Shown here: positions 1 through 6,638 of the stretch, piece after piece
Layout of the letters: each line of letters opens with the position of its first letter
Position numbering within the stretch: position 1 is the stretch's first letter
Assembly: GCA_051953655.1 (NCBI GenBank)
Contig: JBQCIO010000086.1
Span: 1-12,367, forward strand
Direction of reading: 5' to 3'
From: JBQCHF01 sp051953655
GTDB lineage: Bacteria > Actinomycetota > Actinomycetes > Motilibacterales > Motilibacteraceae
Length of the DNA stretch: 12,367 nucleotides
Program-made: the position numbers and the translations under genes
The notes under the pieces: generated by a model
Database searches by the model: none
Seen by the model: only the letters and a program-made list of their open reading frames with translations
Told to the model about the DNA's origin: nothing

Positions 1-3
1 TGC

Positions 4-59
4 GGGTGCGCCCTGGACAGCACGCGGCGCGCACCCACCGCGCCCGCGGACCGCGGGCG
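4..59. repeat. Two adjacent GC-rich inverted repeats
   Basis: Two hairpins sit side by side. The first pairs GGGTGCGC (4-11) with GCGCACCC (29-36) across a 17-base loop. The second is a perfect palindrome, CGCCCGCGG (41-49), one A, then CCGCGGGCG (51-59). A third hairpin follows at 77-103 and is listed separately. No convincing coding frame runs through this stretch. The likely roles are transcript ends of a gene lying left of the window and of the small minus-strand gene at 143-238. Neither hairpin has a U-tract, which is common in high-GC actinobacteria. Confidence 0.5.
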
Positions 60-76
60 GCCGCGGACAGAACGCG

Positions 77-103
77 GCCCCCGCCGCCCTGGGGGGCGGG
101 GGC
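77..103 (-). terminator. Terminator-like hairpin
   Basis: GCCCCCGCC (77-85) pairs perfectly with GGCGGGGGC (95-103) around a 9-base loop. Read on the minus strand it begins 40 bases past the stop of the 31-codon gene at 143-238, which fits a terminator for that transcript. On that strand it is followed by a short mixed GCGTTCTG tail, not a clean U-tract. It could equally serve a plus-strand gene ending before the window starts. Confidence 0.5.
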
Positions 104-142
104 TGCCTCGTCGTTCCGCCCTTCGTCAGGGCGCGGCTCTCG

Positions 143-238
143 TCAGATCTTCGTGCGTCGCGGGTTGGCGACCTGCTCGGGCCAGGCGGCCTCGGACGTC
201 GAGGTGTCGTTCTCGGAGACGTCGTAGGTGGTGCTCAT
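143..238 (-). CDS. Small 31-residue peptide, unrecognised
   Basis: I do not recognise this peptide. It starts MSTTYDVSEND and ends WPEQVANPRRTKI. The first half is rich in Asp, Glu, Ser and Thr; the end is basic with a single Trp. There is no signal peptide, membrane segment or cysteine. Thirty of 31 sense codons end in G or C, and that bias weakens just upstream of the ATG (about 10 of 14), which supports both coding status and this start. No Shine-Dalgarno sequence precedes the ATG. A 16-codon frame from an ATG at 285, one base after AGGAGG, has a stop that overlaps this start as ATGA, so coupling to a leader frame is possible but weak. A strong hairpin lies downstream. The acidic N-terminus and distinct C-terminus could suit a RiPP precursor, but no modifying enzyme is visible nearby, so no function is assigned. 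Confidence 0.55.
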   Translation of the reverse strand: MSTTYDVSENDTSTSEAAWPEQVANPRRTKI

Positions 239-385
239 GGTTGCGACAGCGAGTGACGGGGCCGAGATATTCCCCCTCGCGCCATTCCTCCTGACCTTCG
301 CGTCGCGGTCGGCCCGGAGGAATTGCGACGAGACCGTCATCTGCTCGTCATGGACCTGCCCGCGCCAGGGCGGCAGCCTCGGCAC

Positions 386-649
386 ATGCCGGTCAGCAGG
401 CTCACCCCAGTCACGAGCGGTGCGGGCGTCGTGCCCTGCGTGGACCGGTGCGGCTCGGACTCGCGGCCCCCGGTGGGGGCGACGGCGGAGAGCTGCACCG
501 GCTGCCGGGGCGAGGTGTGGCTGCCGGCGGGGTCGCGCGAGATGGCCGCGCTGCTCGGGCGCCGGACGCTCCCCACCTGCTTCCGCTGCCTGACCGGGGT
601 CCTGGTCACCGTCCAGCACGAGACCGCGGCCGTCCCGCAGGCCGCCTGA
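386..649 (+). CDS. Small six-cysteine zinc-ribbon-like protein
   Basis: The 87-residue product has three cysteine pairs: C18/C22 (CVDRC), C37/C40 (CTGC) and C65/C68 (CFRC). The last two CxxC knuckles are about 25 residues apart, the spacing of a small zinc ribbon, so it probably binds one zinc ion. The partner (nucleic acid or protein) cannot be told. Eighty-five of 87 codons end in G or C, so this strand is the coding one and the longer opposite frame is a shadow. The start is uncertain. ATG 386 is the last one before the cysteines; ATG 350 (99 residues) and TTG 323 (behind GGAGGAA but only two bases away) are alternatives, and none has a well-spaced ribosome site. It converges on the VOC gene with 19 bases between stops. 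Confidence 0.6.
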   Translation: MPVSRLTPVTSGAGVVPCVDRCGSDSRPPVGATAESCTGCRGEVWLPAGSREMAALLGRRTLPTCFRCLTGVLVTVQHETAAVPQAA

Positions 650-652
650 ACC

Positions 653-669
653 ACCGGCCGCTGTCCGGT
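653..669. terminator. Weak bidirectional hairpin between convergent genes
   Basis: ACCGG (653-657) pairs with CCGGT (665-669) across a seven-base loop. It fills the 19-base gap between the stops of the small cysteine protein and the VOC gene and touches the VOC stop codon. The stem is short and has no U-tract, so it is only a weak candidate. Confidence 0.2.
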
Positions 670-1472
670 CAGCCCTCCCGGTCGGGGTGCTCCTGCGCGG
701 CGCTCTCGACCGTCCAGAACAGCGCCCCGTCGGGGTCCCGAAGACCCGCCATGCGGCCGAACGGCGTCTCGAACGGCGGCATGACGACGGCGCCGCCGGC
801 CGCCTCGGCCGCCAGCGCCGCGGCGACGGCGTCGGCCACGCCGAAGTAGACCACCCAGTGGGGCGGCGTCCCCTCCGGGCCGACCAGGCCGCCCATCCCG
901 CCCAGCGGCGCCTGCTCGTCCGGCAGAACGAAGACCTGGTAGTCGCCGCCCGCCCCGGGCACGTCCCCGAACCGGTAGCCGAACAGCCCGCCGTAGAAGG
1001 AGCGCGCCGAGGCGGGGTCCGGCGAGCGCAGGTCGTCCCACGTGAACGCCCCCGACTCGTTCACCACGCCGGCCCCGATGTGCTCGCCGGCCTGCCAGAC
1101 GCCGAAGGGCGCACCGGTGGGGTCCATCGCGAGGAGCATCCGCCCCAGCGGACCGACCTCCATGGTCGGCAGGACGACCGTCCCGCCCAGGCGTTCGACG
1201 TCGGCCTGCACCGCTGCCGCGTCGTCCGCCGCGAAGTACATCGTCCACGCCGCCGGCTCGTCCGCCTGCGCCCCGTCCCTGCGCGGCCCGATGCCCGCCG
1301 CCGCGGCCCCGCGGGCCTGCGCGGTGAGGTAGCCGCCGAACTCCGGCTCACCGCCCGCGTAGCTCCAGCCCAGCACGGCGGTATAGAAGGCCTTCGTCCG
1401 CTCGACGTCCGGGACGGAGATGTCCACCCAGCAGGGGACGCCGGCGGGCCAGGGCGAGGTGCGCAGGCTCAT
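669..1472 (-). CDS. Two-domain VOC (glyoxalase-fold) protein, CFP30B-like
   Basis: The 267-residue protein is a tandem of two vicinal-oxygen-chelate half domains, about 11-128 and 139-256. Each starts with a short strand and a helix ending in FY (AFYTAVLGW at 28-36, SFYGGLFGY at 158-166) and closes with a DPxGAxF strand (DPTGAPFGVWQ, DPDGALFWTV). The pattern GVPCWVDI ... WQAGEHIGAGVVNE closely resembles, from memory, the mycobacterial secreted antigen CFP30B (Rv0577). Family members do isomerase, lyase or dioxygenase chemistry or only bind small molecules, so the substrate is unknown. No signal peptide is seen. ATG 1472 is preferred, with a weak GAGTGGG upstream; GTG 1481 would add three residues. 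It lies 64 bases downstream of otsA on the same strand and may be cotranscribed with it. Confidence 0.85.
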   Translation of the reverse strand: MSLRTSPWPAGVPCWVDISVPDVERTKAFYTAVLGWSYAGGEPEFGGYLTAQARGAAAAGIGPRRDGAQADEPAAWTMYFAADDAAAVQADVERLGGTVVLPTMEVGPLGRMLLAMDPTGAPFGVWQAGEHIGAGVVNESGAFTWDDLRSPDPASARSFYGGLFGYRFGDVPGAGGDYQVFVLPDEQAPLGGMGGLVGPEGTPPHWVVYFGVADAVAAALAAEAAGGAVVMPPFETPFGRMAGLRDPDGALFWTVESAAQEHPDREG

Positions 1473-1536
1473 GCGGCCCACTCAAGCCGACGGTCCCGGG
1501 CCTGTCCATGCTGCCGCCCCGCGGCTGGCTCGGTTC

Positions 1537-2955
<1,419 letters not shown>

Positions 2956-3046
2956 GGGCACTTGCCTCCTCGCGCTGCTGGTCCGCGGGATGCCGGCCCG
3001 CTATGGGGGCAGGTCGTCCGGGACGCCGTCGTTCAGGGGACGATCT

Positions 3047-3052
3047 ACCCTA
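3047..3052 (-). promoter_or_regulatory. Possible -10 box for otsA
   Basis: On the minus strand TAGGGT (TAnnnT pattern) lies about 90 bases upstream of the otsA start, in the 230-base gap shared with the divergent protease gene. No good TTGACA-like -35 box precedes it. GGGTA is also reminiscent of stress-sigma (SigF/SigB) -10 boxes, but the matching GTTT-type -35 is not there, so the sigma class is open. Confidence 0.25.
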
Positions 3053-3120
3053 ACCGCCCGCCGCGCACCCGCTCCGGGCGGGTCCGGCGCACCACCAGGC
3101 CGCGACCCGGCGACGGGATG

Positions 3121-3147
3121 TTGCACGCTGCGACGGACGGGTATGTG
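3121..3147 (+). promoter_or_regulatory. Possible promoter of the htrA-like gene
   Basis: TTGCAC (3121-3126) could be a -35 box, with TATGTG (3142-3147) as a -10 box 15 bases later. The spacer is shorter than the usual 16-18 and the -10 lacks the final T. It lies about 40 bases ahead of the protease start. The remaining part of this intergenic stretch shows only GC-rich filler and a short CGTCC-G-GGACG palindrome near 3016-3026. Confidence 0.25.
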
Positions 3148-3185
3148 GCAGGACGTCTCAGCCAGCCTCCCAGCCAGGAGATGTC

Positions 3186-4292
3186 GTGCCGCGCGCTCTT
3201 CGCTCCCGCCCTGCCCGCCAGCGCCCGTGGGCGCAGAGGACCGGCGGTGCCGTCGCGGCCGTCGCGCTCGCCGCCGCCACCCTCGCCGGCTGCTCGGCCG
3301 GCTCCACCGCGGCGCCCTCCGCGGACACCTCCGCCTCGCCGTCGCCCTCCGCGAGCACCGGTGCCGCGGTCGCAGGCACCGGGGCCACCGCCGGGCTGGC
3401 CGCGGTGCCCCAGGTCGTGGCGAAGGCGCAGGCCAGCGTGGTCACGATCATCACGTCCAAGGGCCTGGGCAGCGGCGTCGTCTACAAGGCCGACGGGACG
3501 ATCCTCACCGACGCGCACGTGGTGGAGAGCGCCCGCCAGGTCCAGGTCGCCTTCGCCGACGGAAGCCGGACCACCGGCAAGGTCCTGGCCACCGACCCCG
3601 TGGTCGACCTCGCCGTGGTGAAGGTCGACCGCACGGTGCAGCCGCTGGCCTTCGCCGACCGACTGCCGCAGGTGGGCGAGCTGGCCGTCGTGCTCGGCAG
3701 CCCGCTCGGGTTCGAGAACACCGTGACAGCGGGCATCATCTCCGGCCTGCACCGCGAGATCCCCGGTTCGGCCCAGCAGGGTCAGCAGTCGCTGATCGAC
3801 CTCATCCAGACCGACGCCCCGATCTCGCCGGGGAACTCCGGCGGCGCGGTGCTGAACGCCAAGGGGGAGGTCGTCGGGCTGAGCGAGGCCTACATCCCGC
3901 CCAGCGCCGGCGCGGTCGCCCTCGGGTTCGCCATCCCCTCGCCCACCGTCGTCGACGTCGCCGACCAGCTCATCAAGAACGGCAAGGCCAAGCACGCCTA
4001 TCTCGGCATCCGGCCGACGACGGTCACCCCGCAGGTCGCGCAGCAGCTCGGCGTGCAACCCATGCCCGGTGCGGCCGTGCTCAGCGTCCAGCGGGGCGGT
4101 CCGGCGGCCACGGCGGGCGTTCAGCCCGGCGACGTCATCGTCAAGCTCGGGGACACGAAGGTCTCCAGCGCCGAGGACCTGCTGGCCGCGCTCCGGGACG
4201 TCGATCCGGGCCAGCAGGTGCCCCTCGTCGTGGACCGTGGCGGTCAGACCAAGACGCTCACGGTGACGATCGGGGACCGGCCGGCTTCCTGA
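3186..4292 (+). CDS. HtrA/DegP-like serine protease, predicted lipoprotein
   Basis: The 368-residue protein is a trypsin-fold protease of the HtrA (S1C) family, acting outside the membrane in protein quality control. An Arg-rich N-terminus and hydrophobic stretch lead to a lipobox LAGC with Cys36 as the likely lipidated residue, then a Ser/Thr/Ala/Pro linker (37-73). The protease domain (about 74-265) carries the triad His111 (TDAHVV), Asp141 (VVDLAVV) and Ser218 (GNSGGA). A PDZ domain follows (about 272-362; YLGIRP, GVQPGDVIVKLGD). The family often has a single transmembrane anchor, so lipid anchoring is slightly unusual. GTG 3186 follows AGGAG by five bases. Its last 35 bases overlap the 3' end of the convergent DUF4389 gene. 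Substrate and regulation are not visible; sharing a promoter region with otsA hints at a stress role, which is inference. Confidence 0.93.
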   Translation: MPRALRSRPARQRPWAQRTGGAVAAVALAAATLAGCSAGSTAAPSADTSASPSPSASTGAAVAGTGATAGLAAVPQVVAKAQASVVTIITSKGLGSGVVYKADGTILTDAHVVESARQVQVAFADGSRTTGKVLATDPVVDLAVVKVDRTVQPLAFADRLPQVGELAVVLGSPLGFENTVTAGIISGLHREIPGSAQQGQQSLIDLIQTDAPISPGNSGGAVLNAKGEVVGLSEAYIPPSAGAVALGFAIPSPTVVDVADQLIKNGKAKHAYLGIRPTTVTPQVAQQLGVQPMPGAAVLSVQRGGPAATAGVQPGDVIVKLGDTKVSSAEDLLAALRDVDPGQQVPLVVDRGGQTKTLTVTIGDRPAS

Positions 4293-5808
4293 CCGCGGCC
4301 AGGACCACCACGCTCGCTCCGACGATCAGTAGGACGAGGCCGGCCGCCAGCACCCCGCCGCCGATCCAGCCGAGGTTCGGCACGTCGGCCGCTGCCCGTG
4401 CCTGCACGTCGACACCCGGGGTCCCGCTGGCGCTGGCCACGACGACCACCCAGGTCCCGCTCTGCACGCGCCAGCTCGCGGTCACGTCACGGACGCCGAC
4501 CGCCTTGGCCGTCCAGAAGGTCTGTGTGACCGGAGCGGGGATCTTGGTGACGACGCCGCCGATCCGCGTGTTCTCCCCACCGAGCGGGCGCTGGGTGATC
4601 CCCCGCACCTCGTCGTAGGCCGTGCCGGCGAGCCACTGCCGCACGGCGCTCTCGTCCCCGATCCCGACGAACACCGGCTTGCCGGTGGTGCTCGTGACGT
4701 GCAGGCGCACCTCGCCGAGGACCCCGGCTCCGCCGGGCACGTCGCGCAGGCTCACCTCGAGCGGCTCGGACACCAGGGCCGGGGTGCTGCTCGAGAAGCT
4801 CGCGGTGCTGGTGGTCAGGAACCCGTCGGAGTCGCGGTGCGCGTCGACGGCGAGCAGGGCGGCACCGGCGGCGGTGAGACCGAGCCCGAGCAGCGCCGCC
4901 AGGGCGCCCAGGACGATGGCGACGACCCGGCCGGTGCTGGACCCCGGCGCAGCGGGCGGCTCGGCGCGGTGCTCTCCGCCCGGCGGCACGGGCGGCGTCG
5001 GCGACGCGGGCCACGCGGGTCCGGCGGCCGGCCCGCCGTACGCCGGCGGGACCGGAGGCACCGGCGTCATCACCGGCGGCTGCGGCCCGGCGCCGGGCCC
5101 GGGGGCGGTGAGCTGCACGGTGCCGGGGTCGCTGCCGCCGGTGTCGAGCCGGAAGGGCGGGTAGGCGTCGGTGAGCAGCCCGGCGTAGGCGGCGACCCGG
5201 AGAACCCAGCGGTCCAGGCCGAGCACGAGGTCGAAGATCCCGCGCGGGTAGCGGCCGCGGAAGAGCAGCACGACCACGGCGATGAGGACGAGCAGCCCGA
5301 TGAGGCCCGGGCCGCTGGAGCGCGTGACCCACTCCCCGGTGTCCGCTTGCCAGGCGGCGTACGTGCCACCGCTGGTGAGCAGGCCCACGACCAGGTAGTG
5401 CGGCAGCGCGAGCAGCCACCACTTCACCAGCACCAGGCCGCGGGACAGGTGCTCGGGGTAGGGCACCTCGAGGTGCGCGGGGTAGTCGGGGACGTCGGCG
5501 AACGTGAACGGCGGGTACCTGTCCGTGCCGTTGGCGGCGTAGCAGTAGTAGGCCACCCGCCAGGACCAGCGCAGGATCCCGACGGTGACGTCGAACAGGG
5601 GGCGCGGGTACCGGCCGGTGACGAGGATCGCGAAGAACGCGACCAGGCTCAGCACGAAGAACACCGGCCACAGCACCGCGAGCACCAGCACGTGCGGCAG
5701 CACCAGCAGCCACTTCACGAGCCACAGCCAGCGCGACACGGACGGGTCGAAGCCGGCGTCGACGCGGACCGGATAGGTGCCGGGGCTGGGGCCGGTGAGG
5801 ACGGTCAT
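4258..5808 (-). CDS. Multi-pass membrane protein with two DUF4389-type repeats
   Basis: The 516-residue protein has an N-terminal half made of two related units. Unit one runs LVKWLLVLPHVLV (30-42), then GRYPRPLFD (65-73) and DRYPPF (96-101). Unit two runs LVKWWLLALPHYLV (127-140), then GRYPRGIFD (185-193) and DAYPPF (214-219). This matches DUF4389, a membrane domain of unknown function. Hydrophobic spans lie near 27-63, 126-145 and 168-184. A Pro/Gly-rich linker (235-290) leads to a helix at 293-322, a roughly 155-residue non-membrane domain (323-480) and a final helix (481-506). The C-terminal domain is probably outside the cell. ATG 5808 is two bases past GAGGGGGAG; the same frame is open 23 codons further upstream with no better start. 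No enzyme motif is visible. It is divergent from the urease pair and converges on, and overlaps, the protease gene. Confidence 0.85.
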   Translation of the reverse strand: MTVLTGPSPGTYPVRVDAGFDPSVSRWLWLVKWLLVLPHVLVLAVLWPVFFVLSLVAFFAILVTGRYPRPLFDVTVGILRWSWRVAYYCYAANGTDRYPPFTFADVPDYPAHLEVPYPEHLSRGLVLVKWWLLALPHYLVVGLLTSGGTYAAWQADTGEWVTRSSGPGLIGLLVLIAVVVLLFRGRYPRGIFDLVLGLDRWVLRVAAYAGLLTDAYPPFRLDTGGSDPGTVQLTAPGPGAGPQPPVMTPVPPVPPAYGGPAAGPAWPASPTPPVPPGGEHRAEPPAAPGSSTGRVVAIVLGALAALLGLGLTAAGAALLAVDAHRDSDGFLTTSTASFSSSTPALVSEPLEVSLRDVPGGAGVLGEVRLHVTSTTGKPVFVGIGDESAVRQWLAGTAYDEVRGITQRPLGGENTRIGGVVTKIPAPVTQTFWTAKAVGVRDVTASWRVQSGTWVVVVASASGTPGVDVQARAAADVPNLGWIGGGVLAAGLVLLIVGASVVVLAAVRKPAGPRSSP

Positions 5809-5877
5809 CGCTCCCCCTCGAGCAGTCGGGCGCGGGGAGGCGGCCCCGCCACCTGCTCCACCGTCCGGCCGCGGCAT

Positions 5878-5891
5878 CCCTGCAGGCAGGG
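5878..5891. repeat. Short inverted repeat in divergent promoter region
   Basis: CCCTGC (5878-5883) and GCAGGG (5886-5891) form a near-continuous palindrome in the 128-base gap between the DUF4389 gene and the urease-like operon. Its position, 33 bases upstream of the TAGGGT box, would suit an operator for a dimeric regulator. This is only a positional argument. Confidence 0.3.
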
Positions 5892-5924
5892 CAGAACGTC
5901 CCCGGGCGACCGGTGGGGATGCCC

Positions 5925-5930
5925 TAGGGT
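5925..5930 (+). promoter_or_regulatory. -10 box of a probably leaderless urease-like operon
   Basis: TAGGGT fits TAnnnT and ends six bases before the GTG at 5937. That is the arrangement seen for leaderless actinobacterial mRNAs, where transcription starts at the start codon itself. It also explains why this gene has no Shine-Dalgarno sequence. No clear -35 box is found. Confidence 0.45.
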
Positions 5931-5936
5931 CCGCCC

Positions 5937-6638
5937 GTGCGACTGACGCCGACCGAGCGTGACCGGCTGCTGCTGTTCACGGCGGCCGAGCTGGCCCGGG
6001 CCCGCCGGGCCCGCGGGCTCCGGCTCAACGTGCCCGAGGCCACCGCGCTGATCGCCGACACGGTCTGCGAGGCGGCCCGTGACGGCGCCCGCCTCGCCGA
6101 CGCGGTCGAGGCGGGCCGGGAGGTGCTCGGGCCGGCGGACGTCCTGCCCGGCGTGGCCGACGTCGTCCGCGAGGTGCACGTGGAGGCGCTCTTCGACGAC
6201 GGCACCCGCCTGGTCGTCGTCAGCGACCCCTTCGGCGGCGGCTCGCTCGGCGTGGCCGCTCCGGGCGCGGTCCTGCCCTCGGACCGGCCCGTCGGAGTGC
6301 CGGCCGGAGAAGTCCTACCGCTCGTCGTGGAGAACACCGCCGAGGTGCCGGTCAGCGTCACCTCGCACTTCCACCTGTTCGAGGCCAACCCGCGGCTGCG
6401 GTTCGACCGGCCGGCGGCCTACGGCCGGCGCCTACTGGTGCCCGCGGGAAGCTCGGTCCGCTTCGCACCGGGCTCGTCGCACGAGGTGCTGACCGTCCCC
6501 ATCGCCGGCGACCGGGTCGCCATCGGTTTCGCCGGCCTGGTCGACGGCCCGCTCGACGACGAGGCCGTGCGGGCGGAGGCCTTCTCCCGGGCTCGCGCGA
6601 CCGGCTACCTCAGCACGACGTGGGGGGACCAGGCATGA
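5937..6638 (+). CDS. ureAB: Urease gamma/beta fusion subunit
   Basis: The 233-residue protein fuses two small urease subunits. Residues 1-100 match the gamma subunit (LTPTERDRLLLFTAAELA at 3-20, GLRLNVPEATALI, ARDGA, VHVEALFDDGTRLV). Residues 113-208 match the beta subunit (VPAGEVLPLVVENT at 121-134, SHFHLFEANPRLRFDR at 143-158, VPAG, GFAGLVDGPLDD). A short Gly-rich linker (99-110) joins them. Such a fusion is known in Helicobacter UreA and in some actinobacteria. The two domains form the scaffold around the catalytic alpha subunit in a cytoplasmic complex. GTG 5937 has no ribosome site but has TAGGGT six bases upstream, suggesting leaderless translation. The stop overlaps the alpha-subunit start as ATGA, so the pair is translationally coupled. 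Confidence 0.93.
   Translation: MRLTPTERDRLLLFTAAELARARRARGLRLNVPEATALIADTVCEAARDGARLADAVEAGREVLGPADVLPGVADVVREVHVEALFDDGTRLVVVSDPFGGGSLGVAAPGAVLPSDRPVGVPAGEVLPLVVENTAEVPVSVTSHFHLFEANPRLRFDRPAAYGRRLLVPAGSSVRFAPGSSHEVLTVPIAGDRVAIGFAGLVDGPLDDEAVRAEAFSRARATGYLSTTWGDQA

Noticed and set aside
6..227. Plus-strand 73-codon frame at the window start
   Set aside because: It runs through three strong hairpins, is Arg/Pro/Ala-rich and is antisense to the 31-codon gene.
239..619. Minus-strand extension of the small peptide to a 158-residue protein
   Set aside because: The extension runs antisense to the cysteine-rich gene and has poor third-position GC bias next to the peptide; only the last 31 codons look coding.
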